From Spirochaetota bacterium (GTDB lineage: Bacteria > Spirochaetota > UBA12135 > COTS27): a stretch of DNA of 64,000 nucleotides. Below, piece by piece: positions 28,916 to 39,675 of the stretch. The stretch covers positions 2,201,271-2,265,270 of the forward strand of contig AP019861.1 of assembly GCA_013426755.1 (NCBI GenBank), in the 5' to 3' direction. Each line of letters begins with the position of its first letter. Within the stretch, counting starts at the first letter, position 1. Made by a program: the position numbers and the translations under genes. The notes under the pieces are model-generated. The model searched no databases, was not told the DNA's origin, and worked only from the letters and a program-made list of their open reading frames with translations.

Positions 28916-29574
28916 ATTGTTGCCAACTATTACAATGATGCCGCATAAATAAATAATAACCCAGTCTTCACCAGCAATCCAGCAATAACACCACTAGCGT
29001 ATCATTGATGAGTGCTTGCAATAAAAATAAATTCACAGCTACTTATTACTTTTTCCTAAGCATAATAACTGCCCGTATAAATTAGCAGACCTACATTCAT
29101 AACATAGGCTCTTAATAAATTGATAATAGTACCCCATGACACAGGTTATAATATCTATAATAACGGAATCTCAACATGAGCCCTTCAATTTTAACAATTG
29201 TCTTATATTAATCTAACTTCATTGACCTGATCTCGTTCTAACTTAGCTGCCTGCTAAAAAACATCAAATATCTAGTGGTGACTACTTCTAAACAAACGAT
29301 CATGCTAGCAGTATCCTAAAAAAATCATCTCAAAAATTTTTATCTGCTGCGATCATTCCATCTTTAACCATCCCCCACCTATTAATATTTGATTATTGAC
29401 TGCCCGCCATTAAATCATCTCGTTACAGTATACTATAAACTTACTTTTATTAAATCATGTTCACTCGTCATTTATTCAATTCTTAATCTAAAGATCATAC
29501 GTGACTAAATCACACCATACACGGAAACTGTATATTTAACAATATTTAAATAATACCCTATACAAAGTTCACCA
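28916..29574. other. gene-free region between comF and psd
   Basis: A 660-bp divergent intergenic stretch, so promoters for both flanking genes are expected. I see no tRNA, no conserved ORF and no strong tandem repeat, only AT-rich unique sequence. Confidence 0.5.
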
Positions 29575-30654
29575 ATGACAACCCGATCTGCCCATTTTTT
29601 TGTAACAAGTCTACAACAAATAAAACGCACCGCTATCTATTTTATACATCAATGTCTCTACGTATACTTAGGACATGCGATAAGTCGTACCGTAGGACTG
29701 CTCGCTTATCAAAGCCGTCCTAAATGGCTTATTAAAATAATTATTGATTTTTACTTTATTCGTCTGTTAAAAGTCAATTTACATGAAGCACAAATAACAG
29801 AACTTCGTCATTACAAGCGCGTCATTGATTTTTTTACACGAGAACTTAAAAAAGAAGTACGTCCTATTGCCGTTGGTACTAAAAATATCATTTCACCCTG
29901 TGATGGAACTATTTTAACGAGTGGCATCACCACTAAGAATCATACGTATCGTATAAAAAAACAAGATTATCCACTCCCCGCTCTGTTACGTCTCCCCGAA
30001 CACAATAATCTAAAAACGCATCCCAAAGACGACCCAAATAGCACGGCTGAAACCAGCTCTCACACCCACCCACAGAAAAAATCTTACGCAGAAGAATCAA
30101 TCTATACGAAGCTGACTTCAGAGAACTTTTACCATAAATTCATAGGCGGTCATTACGTGCTCATTTATTTATCTCCGCGTGATTGTCATAGAATTTACAC
30201 ACCACTTAGCGGCAATCTTATCTGCGCTGAGCATTTAGAAGGACATTTATACCCCGTGCGGGAAAATTTCCTTGGTACAAATCTAGATGTGTTTGGTCGC
30301 AATAGAAAGCTACGGCTCACATTTCAGACCCCTACAGGCTACTACGTTATGATCTGGGTAGGTGCTTTCAATGTAGGTACTTTTCAGACCACGTTTGATC
30401 CTTATTTTTATCAAAATAAAGTCCCTTTTCATACAGCAGTCCGATCTCGGTTCTTTCCCAAACGTGATGAATATCATTACAAAACCTATAAAAATAAAAA
30501 ATTTAAAAAAGGCGACCTGCTCGGAGCTTTCGAATTAGGGTCTAGTGTCCTTCTCTTTCTAAGTCATGGGAAAGGACATTTTACACCTCACAAACACCAC
30601 CATTCACCCATTATAAAAATAGGCGAAGCTATCGGTGTTAGCACTTCGTCTTAA
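29575..30654 (+). CDS. psd: phosphatidylserine decarboxylase proenzyme
   Basis: Makes phosphatidylethanolamine from phosphatidylserine at the inner membrane, after self-cleavage to create a pyruvoyl group. The 359-residue product has FFTRELKKEVRPI and the SPCDGTIL motif. The His region is YLSPRDCHRIYTPLSG, and the cleavage motif is ELGSSVLLF near residues 320-324. The cleavage triad is GSS rather than the commoner GST, which occurs in some family members. A polar insertion at about residues 140-172 (Lys/Asp/Thr/His-rich) interrupts the domain. No pssA gene is adjacent. Confidence 0.92.
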   Translation: MTTRSAHFFVTSLQQIKRTAIYFIHQCLYVYLGHAISRTVGLLAYQSRPKWLIKIIIDFYFIRLLKVNLHEAQITELRHYKRVIDFFTRELKKEVRPIAVGTKNIISPCDGTILTSGITTKNHTYRIKKQDYPLPALLRLPEHNNLKTHPKDDPNSTAETSSHTHPQKKSYAEESIYTKLTSENFYHKFIGGHYVLIYLSPRDCHRIYTPLSGNLICAEHLEGHLYPVRENFLGTNLDVFGRNRKLRLTFQTPTGYYVMIWVGAFNVGTFQTTFDPYFYQNKVPFHTAVRSRFFPKRDEYHYKTYKNKKFKKGDLLGAFELGSSVLLFLSHGKGHFTPHKHHHSPIIKIGEAIGVSTSS

Positions 30655-30827
30655 AACGCTTAAAAACTCCTGTTTAGCAAAAAACGCAAACTACCTCAAA
30701 CCACATCAAACTACCTAAGAACACTTACGTCCGATATCTACTCCCATTATGCTATAATATGGTGTTTCTTATAAGGCTAATTTATCGTCACTCATTATCT
30801 TTACACTAGATATTGGTGCATCGGAGC

Positions 30828-32816
30828 ATGAATTTATTTCACAAAGCAGTCAATCTTAGCAGGCAAGTTTTACATGCTGCTGGCACGTGGTTTATGACAC
30901 ACAGTGTACGCGCTGCCAAAAGATTAAAAAGAGGACTACTACGCTTAACGTGGGGAAATTGGGCATTGCTGGTAGTTGTTACGCTGACAATTGGCTCAGC
31001 GATATACGGATTATTATTTCTAGTCAATCTCATTTATGACCCCGAAATAGCTTTTTTTATGAGCAAACAGACGCTTATTCTTTCATTGGTGATTCCTGCT
31101 ACCCTCGTGTTATTGAATTTTGCTATATTATTTAAAATTTTACTAGAACGTATCCATCAAAAACCTGGGACCTCACTTCGATCTAAGATCATTAGCCTAT
31201 TTACAGCAGCACTTATCATTCCTACTTTAATGTTTATCTTCTTCTTCAATAAAATTTTTAATTTTATGATCACGGAGACACTAGAAAACAAATTATTAAC
31301 AGCAAACCTCGAAAATGATCTAGAACGCCACCAAAACGCTATCTTAACCCTTCAACAAGAAAACGAAGCTTATTTTAAAGAATTTCTTGCGACCGAAGTT
31401 TTTGCTTCGAATACGACTACGGGCATGGATATCATTATTGTTTTCAATGCCCAAAATATTCCCATCAAAACGCATAAAAAATCTCGTGTGAAACTCAAAA
31501 ATTATCCCACATTCAAATTTGAAGAACACCTCCCAGCACAGAGTTCTTTTTTCAGTTCATACGAGGAAATACGCGGTTTTGTATACACATTACATCGTGA
31601 AAAAAAGACGACAACCGCAACACCTTCACGTTATATGGCAGGCATTACGTTTGTTCCAACGAACCTAAAAAACGAGATTGCAAGTACGCTAAAAATTATT
31701 CGCCAAGTCAAACAATTTGAACTCCTCGTCACACCCTTTAAAAATCTGTCAATAGTACTCCTTATTTATCTCTATATTCAATTTTTCCTGCTCACAATCA
31801 TTATCTTCTACTACCGTTCAAATAAATATTTAACCCCCATAGGAGAATTAATAAAATCCTTACAAAATATCTCCGATCTCACCTCAGAAACAGTAAGCAA
31901 TTCACCAGAAACGCTAAGAACTGAAGCACGTATTGCCAATCAGATCAAACGCATAGATGGCAATGAAATAGCCGATCTCCTACGTGCTTTTCAGAAGATG
32001 CGCCGCCATTTACGACGTAATCGCGCACGGCTGAACGAAATACTAGAACTCAAAGGATGGAAAACAGCCGCTACCCAGCTTGCACACGAGATTAAAAACC
32101 CCCTCACGCCCATTCTCCTGAACGTCACCCATATAAAAGATAAACTCATTCGCAAAGACTTCATGCTTTATGAACAGCTCAATGATAGTTTCAATCTAAT
32201 CGAGATTGAAATCAAACGCATTTCCAATCTTATCAATGAATTCGCTACTTTTTCAAAAGAAAGCCCACTCAAACTAAGTTTAATTGAAATGCCTGTGTTA
32301 TTTCAAAAATTAACCATGCATCTAAACCAATCCAAGCAAATCACACTCCAATTTCATGACCATGCTAAAATCCAATTTTACGGCGATGAAGAAAAAATTT
32401 ACCGGATTCTTATCAATCTCTCACAAAACGCCATTGACTCCCTCTATAAAACAGACCACACGCCTAAGATTCTCAAAATCTCTACCCAAACACGAAACCT
32501 AGACGACAACCGTTACTACGAGATAACAGTTTCTGATAACGGCGAAGGTATTGATCCCGATATTCGCGCTTCGATTTTCAAACCTTATATCACCAATAAA
32601 AAATCAGGATTCGGTCTCGGTCTTACAATCTGTAAACAAATTGCCATCTCTCACGACGGTGATATTTTTCTAGCACCGCCTGAAATAAATACAGAAACCC
32701 AATGGACGTCTTTTGTACTAAGAATACCCCTCAATAAACAAACTCCCGCACATTCTAGCACTAAATCTCAGTCCGACAAATCTCTTGCCTCGATATCCCC
32801 TTCTAAGCTAAGCTAA
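30828..32816 (+). CDS. NtrY-like membrane sensor histidine kinase
   Basis: A two-component kinase of about 662 residues. Three hydrophobic segments in the first 130 residues and one near 295-320 frame an extracytoplasmic sensing region of about 160 residues. HAMP-like sequence follows (NKYLTPIGELIKSLQNIS), then the phospho-acceptor box LAHEIKNPLTPILLN (His near residue 419). The ATPase motifs are LINLSQNAIDSL, VSDNGEGID and GFGLGLTICKQI. The architecture fits the NtrY group, which in relatives responds to nitrogen status or redox. No response regulator is adjacent. The start is uncertain: TTG/GTG codons at 30813 and 30816 are in frame, and the ATG at 30828 lacks well-spaced Shine-Dalgarno support. 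Confidence 0.88.
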   Translation: MNLFHKAVNLSRQVLHAAGTWFMTHSVRAAKRLKRGLLRLTWGNWALLVVVTLTIGSAIYGLLFLVNLIYDPEIAFFMSKQTLILSLVIPATLVLLNFAILFKILLERIHQKPGTSLRSKIISLFTAALIIPTLMFIFFFNKIFNFMITETLENKLLTANLENDLERHQNAILTLQQENEAYFKEFLATEVFASNTTTGMDIIIVFNAQNIPIKTHKKSRVKLKNYPTFKFEEHLPAQSSFFSSYEEIRGFVYTLHREKKTTTATPSRYMAGITFVPTNLKNEIASTLKIIRQVKQFELLVTPFKNLSIVLLIYLYIQFFLLTIIIFYYRSNKYLTPIGELIKSLQNISDLTSETVSNSPETLRTEARIANQIKRIDGNEIADLLRAFQKMRRHLRRNRARLNEILELKGWKTAATQLAHEIKNPLTPILLNVTHIKDKLIRKDFMLYEQLNDSFNLIEIEIKRISNLINEFATFSKESPLKLSLIEMPVLFQKLTMHLNQSKQITLQFHDHAKIQFYGDEEKIYRILINLSQNAIDSLYKTDHTPKILKISTQTRNLDDNRYYEITVSDNGEGIDPDIRASIFKPYITNKKSGFGLGLTICKQIAISHDGDIFLAPPEINTETQWTSFVLRIPLNKQTPAHSSTKSQSDKSLASISPSKLS

Positions 32817-32962
32817 ACCCTCTCAATATAAGAGGATCATTCTAATTTATTCTCAATTCATTATTAATTCCTTCTTGATTCCTACTTGATTCCTGCTTAA
32901 ATAAGAACATAACGGGGCATTATTTCTACGCTTTAAGTATTTTCAAGTACTCTCCTAATTCA

Positions 32963-33613
32963 ATGAACGTTACAATTCCTCCCAGCAGAAATCACCCCCC
33001 AGCCACTAAATACCCCCCCACATCGCTTAAAATCACACCGCAGCCCCAGTCTGCCAAGAATAAGCATACACAAATAATTGCCTTTATCGGATACCGCGGA
33101 TCAGGTAAAAGTACAATTGCGCGTGCATTAGCTCAAAAACTCAAATATCCTATCTATTCAAGCGATCAATTGATTGAAAAAACGACAAAATCTACTATTG
33201 CCTCTCTAATCACAAAAAAAGGGTGGGCGTCATTTAGAACACACGAATTTACCGTCATAAAAACACTCCTAGACAATCATTTCTTGTCAAAGAAACACCC
33301 TAAAATAATCTTAGACTGCGGTGGCGGTGTCGTTGAGAATACATCACTTATGGACATTTTATCCCATAGCCAAGTCTTCATTGTTTACGTTAAATGCTCG
33401 TTCCCTAAAATACTCCATCGCCTAGAAAGAACACCCCGTCCTAGCCTTATTCCCGATCTCACTTTATACGAAGAAACAAAACGCAAACTCAATGAAAGAA
33501 CACCACTTTATGAAAAATACGCCCACTATACCCTGCACAATTACCGCCATCCCAATCTTGTCTTAGCAACCCTGCTAAAACATCTCACCCACCGTAAATT
33601 CATTATCTCATAA
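32963..33613 (+). CDS. aroK: shikimate kinase
   Basis: Phosphorylates shikimate at the 3-hydroxyl in the common aromatic pathway. The Walker A motif is IAFIGYRGSGKSTIARALA. Substrate-binding elements follow: SSDQLIEKTT, GWASFRTHEF, ILDCGGGVVE and RTPRPSLIPD (lid). The 216-residue product has a 35-residue Pro/Ser/Lys-rich N-terminal extension before the domain. It is followed by aroC, the next-but-one pathway step, 240 bp away on the same strand. Confidence 0.94.
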   Translation: MNVTIPPSRNHPPATKYPPTSLKITPQPQSAKNKHTQIIAFIGYRGSGKSTIARALAQKLKYPIYSSDQLIEKTTKSTIASLITKKGWASFRTHEFTVIKTLLDNHFLSKKHPKIILDCGGGVVENTSLMDILSHSQVFIVYVKCSFPKILHRLERTPRPSLIPDLTLYEETKRKLNERTPLYEKYAHYTLHNYRHPNLVLATLLKHLTHRKFIIS

Positions 33614-33667
33614 CAGCAATCTTGTATTCTATCTTGTATTAATATTGCTACGCTAATAACAATCTTG

Positions 33668-33731
33668 TTAATAAACCAATCGTATTAATAAACCAATCGT
33701 GTTAATAAATCAATCGTATTAACCAATCGTG
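33668..33731. repeat. 17-bp tandem repeat between aroK and aroC
   Basis: Three copies of TTAATAAACCAATCGTA (last base A or G), then a shortened fourth. Intergenic. Confidence 0.88.
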
Positions 33732-33854
33732 TTAATATTGCTATGCTATAACAAAATATAAGATATAATATATGATGTGTTGTTCTTCAATCGTATTTGA
33801 TATCAATCTTACGTGTATTCATTGAAAATAAGGGCTTAGTAAAAGGCTTAAGAG

Positions 33855-35057
33855 ATGGCAGGTGATAGTATTGGTCTTTTATTTCGTGTGACAAACTGGG
33901 GCGAATCGCATGGGGCTGGCTTAGGTGTTGTCGTAGCAGGTGTTCCGCCTGGCATAACCATTCTCCCAGCGGACATTCAAAAAGACCTCGATGCCCGTAG
34001 ACCAGGACAAAATCGCTTCACCACCAGTCGTCAAGAAAAAGACGTCATTAAGATTCTCTCTGGCATTGAAAACAATGAAACCACCGGAACACCTATCCTA
34101 TTAATGATAGAAAATCATGACCACCGTCCTAAGGATTATAAAAACATAGAAACCGTCTTCAGACCTTCGCATGCAGATTTCACATACACCGCTAAATATG
34201 GTCTGCGAAGTAAATCTGGTGGTGGCAGAAGTTCCGCACGGCTTACCGCAGGAAGTGTCGCAGCAGGGGCTATAGCAAAACAAGTCCTAACCCACGCCTT
34301 TGCTACAGATATTTTAGCCTATGTTAAAAGTATTGCTACCACTTGTAGTCCTTATGACACAACTGCCGTTTTGCGCGAAGATGTCCTAGCTAATCCTATA
34401 AAAACAACCGATACTAAAACCGCTGAGAAAATGATCGCACTCATCGATACCGCTCGTGACAATGGAGATTCGCTAGGTGGCATCATTGAATGCCGCATCA
34501 CCAATGTTCCCGTAGGCTTAGGAGAACCGATCTACGATAAACTAGACGCCGATCTCGCTAAAGCCATCCTTGCTATCAATGCTTGTAAAGGATTTGAACT
34601 TGGATCAGGATTTAAAGGCACCCAGTTGCGCGGCTCTGAGCACAACGACGCTTTTATCAAAACCGATCATCTTTCTGCTCCTAACAACAGCTCTTCTAAG
34701 AAAACACCTCCTAAGAAATCTACTTCCACAGAAACTGCATCTGACCCTACAACAGCCGCTTATCAACTAACGCAAAACATTCGTACAAAAACCAATCATT
34801 CAGGGGGCATCCAAGGCGGCATCTCTAATGGCATGCCAATTGTCTTTCGCGCCGCTTTTAAACCCACCGCTACTATTCTCCAAAAACAACAGACCGTCAC
34901 AGAAACCCATAAGCCAACCACCTTTCAAGCACAAGGTCGCCACGATCCGTGTGTCCTGCCCCGTGCTGTCCCCATCGTCGAAGCTATGGCTGCTATTGTC
35001 CTCTGTGATCATTTCCTAAGGCATCGCGGACAAGTAGGTCATTTCTACACTTCATAA
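33855..35057 (+). CDS. aroC: chorismate synthase
   Basis: Converts EPSP to chorismate using reduced FMN. The 400-residue product carries the family signatures [54 protein letters not shown], and the C-terminal [20 protein letters not shown]. An insertion of about 35 residues (Ser/Lys/Thr-rich, about residues 277-310) sits just before [12 protein letters not shown], where relatives have a short loop. It is downstream of aroK. Confidence 0.96.
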   Translation: MAGDSIGLLFRVTNWGESHGAGLGVVVAGVPPGITILPADIQKDLDARRPGQNRFTTSRQEKDVIKILSGIENNETTGTPILLMIENHDHRPKDYKNIETVFRPSHADFTYTAKYGLRSKSGGGRSSARLTAGSVAAGAIAKQVLTHAFATDILAYVKSIATTCSPYDTTAVLREDVLANPIKTTDTKTAEKMIALIDTARDNGDSLGGIIECRITNVPVGLGEPIYDKLDADLAKAILAINACKGFELGSGFKGTQLRGSEHNDAFIKTDHLSAPNNSSSKKTPPKKSTSTETASDPTTAAYQLTQNIRTKTNHSGGIQGGISNGMPIVFRAAFKPTATILQKQQTVTETHKPTTFQAQGRHDPCVLPRAVPIVEAMAAIVLCDHFLRHRGQVGHFYTS

Positions 35058-35289
35058 CCTATAATCTAACCCATAACCCTTATCCACATTATTATTATTA
35101 TTATTATAGGTATAACCACTTCATTTATACATTTCTCAATAAAGCTGCCTCCAATCATTGAACTTACTATAAAACATCATCAAATCACCGATTTTCACTA
35201 AAATCTGCTGCTCCACACCATTTCACACCAGGCTTAATGGAGTAGAACTCGCAGTCATTTAATACCACTAAGTATATCGATGCGATGCG

Positions 35290-36432
35290 ATGCGACGCTC
35301 TTCTCTTAAAAATCATCCTCCCTATCCTGAGTGGATAAAAAAATTACGTGAAAAAGAACCCCTCCTTACGACCCGTAATAAGCTCCTCGCTGCGATTCGA
35401 ACCTGGATGGCACAGTCCCAATTTCTAGAAGTGACTACACCTATTCTCCTCAGAAAAACACTGCCTGAAGCACACATTGTCCCCATTAAAACAACCTTCG
35501 CTACCGATAAAAAGAAACCTTTAACAGGACATCTAAGAACGTCGCCTGAGGTGTCGATGAAGAAATTGCTCGCAGCAGGCTACGAGCGTATTTTTGAAAT
35601 CGCACCCGTTTTTCGCAGTCATGAAGACTTCACCTCACCCCACCATAGTAGCGAATTCTTCCTCCTAGAATGGTACAGGTCCAATGCTCCGCTGAGTACA
35701 ATTGAAACCGACCTTATAGCACTCATTGAGTATCTTTCAAAGACGGTCTTAAAAACAACTACTATTTATCATAAAGGACATCCGATCACACTTAAAAAAG
35801 ATAAGTGGCAGGTTTTTTCAATAAAAGATGTTTTTCTTAAATATACGAACATTGACCTAAGGGAATTAACCACATGGAACGACCTCCCTGCATTAGTTAA
35901 ACGTACCTTTAACTCTCCTGCGGGAACTAAGCCACTAAGAAATCATAGTGCCCTTCCAGGTTTTCATCTTAACAATGATGTAACCATAGAACTTCCTAAC
36001 GCTCTAGCGCAATTTACGCCTCAGGAAGTATTCGATTGGCTTATGGTAACCATTATTGAGCCCAATTTGCCTAAGGAACACGGCGTTTTACTTACAGGTT
36101 ATCCGAGTTTTTCTGCTTCGTGTAGTAAATTGACAATGACGCAGCCGCAGTACGCTTTACGCACCGAAGCTTACTTAGGCGGCATTGAGATTGCCAATGG
36201 CTTCGATGAACTTACCGATCCAGCAGAACAACGACGTCGTATCACGGCTGCTCTAGAAAATCAGACAAATAACGAAGTAAGCGATGAAACTTTTTTAACT
36301 GCACTTAAATTCATCGAACAAGCCAGCGGCATTGCGGTAGGTCTCGATCGCTTATTTATGCTCCTCTTAGGGCAATCTAGCATTAAAGACAGTACCCTTT
36401 TTGCTACGGATGAACTTTTTCTAAGCCCATAA
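35290..36432 (+). CDS. EpmA/GenX-like class II lysyl-tRNA synthetase paralogue
   Basis: A 380-residue catalytic core of class II LysRS without the anticodon-binding domain. EpmA attaches beta-lysine to elongation factor P, and some relatives have other acceptors. Motif 2 is FRSHEDFTSPHHSSEFFLLEWY-like (about 112-134), and motif 3 is GIAVGLDRLFMLLLG (about 352-366). FSASCSKLTM and IEIANGFDELTDPAEQ are also typical of GenX. No efp or epmB gene is in the window. The start lies in a GATGC repeat that places ATG codons in all three frames at 35280, 35285 and 35290; only the last is in frame. Confidence 0.85.
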   Translation: MRRSSLKNHPPYPEWIKKLREKEPLLTTRNKLLAAIRTWMAQSQFLEVTTPILLRKTLPEAHIVPIKTTFATDKKKPLTGHLRTSPEVSMKKLLAAGYERIFEIAPVFRSHEDFTSPHHSSEFFLLEWYRSNAPLSTIETDLIALIEYLSKTVLKTTTIYHKGHPITLKKDKWQVFSIKDVFLKYTNIDLRELTTWNDLPALVKRTFNSPAGTKPLRNHSALPGFHLNNDVTIELPNALAQFTPQEVFDWLMVTIIEPNLPKEHGVLLTGYPSFSASCSKLTMTQPQYALRTEAYLGGIEIANGFDELTDPAEQRRRITAALENQTNNEVSDETFLTALKFIEQASGIAVGLDRLFMLLLGQSSIKDSTLFATDELFLSP

Positions 36433-36477
36433 CAGCTCCTAATAACAGCTACTGATAGCGACTACTATTTAATGAGG

Positions 36478-37983
36478 TTATTTATTTTCCGTAAAACCAG
36501 TAAATCCAAGTTCCTGCAGCACTTTATAATAAGTTGGAAAAGACTTGGCAACACTCTCTGCCGACAGCAATGTGACGGTTTTACACATTAAGGCACACAG
36601 TGAAAGTGCCATTGCTAATCTGTGGTCATGATGGGTGTCAAATATTAGATTACGATTACGATTTTCTGTTCTAATCTTTTCTGATAACGGGAAAATAGTC
36701 ATTGCATCCGCTTCAATATCCATACGTGCTCCCAATTTCCTAAGTTCTACAGCAAGATCATCAATGCGATTGGATTCTTTATACCTAAGATGACCAATGC
36801 CCGTTAAATGCGTAGGAGTAGCCGCACTAAGAGCTATCACTGCTAGCGTAGGAACAACATCAGGCATATTTTTCATCGAAACCGTCACACCACGCAACCT
36901 GCTTTTAGGGGGAATAATACGTAATCCTTGCTTGCTTCCCCAAGAAGACAGTAGGTTAGAATCGGTTATTTTCTCAAACTTAGCGCCCATTTCTTCTAAG
37001 ACACTTGTAAATGCCGCTTCGCCCATAAAAGAATCCTGCGGATAATTGGTAATCGCTAACGACTCACCTTTAATAAGGGATAGCCCCCAGAAATAAGACG
37101 CTGCAACAACATCGCCCTCTACAACATAAGGCCGTGCCAGATAAGACTGCCCTGCCTTAACCGTGAAGTGATCTAGTCCCTTATGCTCTTCATGATCGAC
37201 TATTACTCCAAACTCTTTCATCAAACGGCGCGTAAGGTGTACATAGCCACGTGAAACGAGAGGAGAGGTCAATTTTAACGTAAATGGCTTTCTAGCCGCA
37301 GAAGTCTTATCCAAAGCGTTTAGATATGGAGCGACAAGTAATAAGGCGGAGATAAATTGACTGCTGATAGAACCCGCCAATGTTAAATCATTATTCTGCA
37401 GAGGACCTGAAAGCGTTACTGGAAAACTGGGTAGAGAACTTTTATGGGCACGAACAATAGTCGCCCCCAATGTTGTTAGACTTTCAAATAATGGACTCAT
37501 AGGCCGTCTTTTCATCTGGCTACTCGCATCGAGAACAATTGGTTTTTCACTAAGCGCAGCAATAGGCGTCACCAACCGTGAGAACGTCCCATTATCCCCT
37601 AAGAAAAGAGCCGATGCAGACGAGTTAATACGTCCACCTGTGCCAGTAATATTGAGAATTGTTCCCTGCTCTTCATAACTGAACTTCGCACCCAGACCTT
37701 TTATTCCCGCTAAGGCAATCTCAATGTCTTCATTTACTGGAATACCTGTAAACGTACTCGTTCCTGCACTAAGTAGCCCTAAAACTATAAGACGATTGGC
37801 TACGTACTTACTTCCTAAGACGGCTAGCGCTGGAATATCTAGAGCATCACGAATAACCGATAATTCGCTACTACTACTAGCATTGCCCGTAAGCAGTGCG
37901 GCATTTATCTTAACAGGACGAAGCGGTCCTTGTCGTTTAGCGAACGTTAATGAAGTGGTCACTGATAAATTGGATTCGTTCAC
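36478..37983 (-). CDS. aroA: 3-phosphoshikimate 1-carboxyvinyltransferase (EPSP synthase)
   Basis: Transfers enolpyruvate from PEP to shikimate 3-phosphate. The 501-residue product shows SKYVANRLIVLGLLSAGTST, a PEP-loop region LGDNGTFSRLVTPIAAL (family GNxGTxxR), SSQFISALLL, VEGDVVAASYFWG, MPDVVPTLAVIAL and HDHRLAMALSL. The best start is a GTG at 37983, which overlaps the 3' end of the upstream TPR gene by 47 bp, so the start is uncertain. The N-terminal 45 residues before the core are Ser-rich. It is longer than the usual 430, with small extra loops. Confidence 0.93.
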   Translation of the reverse strand: MNESNLSVTTSLTFAKRQGPLRPVKINAALLTGNASSSSELSVIRDALDIPALAVLGSKYVANRLIVLGLLSAGTSTFTGIPVNEDIEIALAGIKGLGAKFSYEEQGTILNITGTGGRINSSASALFLGDNGTFSRLVTPIAALSEKPIVLDASSQMKRRPMSPLFESLTTLGATIVRAHKSSLPSFPVTLSGPLQNNDLTLAGSISSQFISALLLVAPYLNALDKTSAARKPFTLKLTSPLVSRGYVHLTRRLMKEFGVIVDHEEHKGLDHFTVKAGQSYLARPYVVEGDVVAASYFWGLSLIKGESLAITNYPQDSFMGEAAFTSVLEEMGAKFEKITDSNLLSSWGSKQGLRIIPPKSRLRGVTVSMKNMPDVVPTLAVIALSAATPTHLTGIGHLRYKESNRIDDLAVELRKLGARMDIEADAMTIFPLSEKIRTENRNRNLIFDTHHDHRLAMALSLCALMCKTVTLLSAESVAKSFPTYYKVLQELGFTGFTENK

Positions 37984-39151
37984 GCATCAATTTCTGCTCG
38001 GCAGCATAACGACTGCTAGCTAGGTCTGTTTGGGCAAGATAAGTCGTGTAAAAACGCTGGGCATCTTTATAGTACTGGTAGGCTCTTTCATAATCAAGTA
38101 ACTTTTCATCGAGTTCATAGATATTCGCCAGCCGATAAAGAGTTGTAAAATGCTGGTCAGGTGGGGCAATTTTTTTGCGGTGGCGTGCATAATAATTTAA
38201 GTACATTTGATATTCATTTGCCGCCGCCCGATACTGCTCTGTCGCAAACAAAGTCTCGCCCAATTCAAATAAAATACGCCCGTAATGAGAAGATTTCGCT
38301 CCCAATTCACGTTTAAGACCGACCCACGTTTTAAAAGCAGCTTCATAATCACCCTTACTTCGTTCTAAATATCCTTTGCTAAATTGAAGACGTCTATATG
38401 CATTGGCATCTAGATCACCTGCGTTCAATTCTGAATTTATTAATGCAAGCGCCTTATCGTAAATCGCCTCTTCACTGTAAAGATATGCTAAATTAATAAC
38501 CACATCCAGCCGGTACGAATAATCGGCTGACAAGTCGTCATTGTAATCTAAAAACGCTTGTTCCGCTGCTTTAACGTTTCCACTGGCGATGAATCCTTGA
38601 ATAATATCATAGTAAGCCTGCTGCTCCCTGCGTGCTTCGTCTTCGAGCGAATTTTCATCTGTAGCAGAATTCTGCTGAGCGGCTACGGGCTTAGCGTTTA
38701 CAATAGTAATCGTATAAGAAAGATACTTGGGTTCTAACGTAGGTGTCAATCTATCAAAAATAAGTTTCGTTGTTCCTACTTGCTTAGCTTGAAACGTAAA
38801 AAAAACATCTTCTTCATTGCGAACCAATCCTAAATTTTCTAAGTACTTCTTATCCAAATACGACAAAATAATAAGATCATTGGGTGTCGTTAAAACTATT
38901 TTAATAACGAAGACATCACGAACGGAAACAACCTGCATTGTACGTTCATTGGTGACTACGTCTGCGGAATCTTGTTCTGCCGCATTTTCTAAGGCATCCA
39001 CTTCATAACCAGGAAGGAGCCTAGGCGCAGTATCACTTGCGGAGGGAGACTGTTCTGCTTGCCCGTATAAAAGCAAAAAAATCAAGATCAAAGAAATGCC
39101 TAACGGTATTCCTAATGGTATTAATAGTATGCCTAAGTTTAGAAATTTCAT
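37937..39151 (-). CDS. membrane-anchored or exported TPR protein with an N-terminal beta domain
   Basis: A 404-residue product. Residues 5-28 are a strongly hydrophobic signal or anchor. Residues 60-155 form a beta-rich domain (NDLIILSYLDKKYLENLGLV, FFTFQAKQVGTTKLIFDRL). About residues 180-400 are TPR helices (EQAFLDYNDDLSADYSYRL, GDYEAAFKTWVGL, LFELGETLFATEQYRAAAN). The layout resembles a periplasmic TPR protein I associate with spirochaetes, but that recollection is weak evidence. It overlaps the start of aroA by 47 bp, so the two are probably translationally coupled or share a transcript. Function unknown. Confidence 0.75.
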   Translation of the reverse strand: MKFLNLGILLIPLGIPLGISLILIFLLLYGQAEQSPSASDTAPRLLPGYEVDALENAAEQDSADVVTNERTMQVVSVRDVFVIKIVLTTPNDLIILSYLDKKYLENLGLVRNEEDVFFTFQAKQVGTTKLIFDRLTPTLEPKYLSYTITIVNAKPVAAQQNSATDENSLEDEARREQQAYYDIIQGFIASGNVKAAEQAFLDYNDDLSADYSYRLDVVINLAYLYSEEAIYDKALALINSELNAGDLDANAYRRLQFSKGYLERSKGDYEAAFKTWVGLKRELGAKSSHYGRILFELGETLFATEQYRAAANEYQMYLNYYARHRKKIAPPDQHFTTLYRLANIYELDEKLLDYERAYQYYKDAQRFYTTYLAQTDLASSRYAAEQKLMRERIQFISDHFINVR

Positions 39152-39675
39152 CGATGGCTGTTTGAGACCTTAACTGCTTTTATATTTTGCCTGCCTGGAA
39201 GAAACTTGCAGCTTGTAAGAACTGTTATTTTCTGCTTGCTAAACTGTGAACTCGTATTTTTTATTGATCTCTAATATTTATAATATTATAATATTATTGT
39301 AGCTGTACTGAGATATAAAACGTTTTGAAATAGCATTAAAAATCATACTCTAACGTCATCGATTTGATTCTAAGTATATTTTAAGTGTATTTTAGGTACA
39401 TTTTAGATTGATTTTGAATTGATTTTTAAAAGTACATTGTACTTATAAGCGACTGCGTTATGAGGCTATTTCTCTATTTCTTTAACTCTATCAGTAAAAA
39501 AGATCATGATACAATAGATAATAATAATACACTTGTTAAAAAATCGTAGTGTGGTTATAAACTGCAAGAAGAAATAAATGTATTTTTATTGTATAAATGA
39601 TTGTTACGGCTAGGTTTATTGTGATAATCGTCATGATTCTTAGGTTCTTATAAAAAACACCACTCTAAAACCATT
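39152..39675. other. divergent spacer between the TPR gene and hflX
   Basis: A 524-bp, very AT-rich stretch with no gene. It contains short duplicated words such as AAGTATATTTT/AAGTGTATTTT/GGTACATTTT near 39371-39405 and an ATAATATT run near 39280-39300. Confidence 0.5.
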
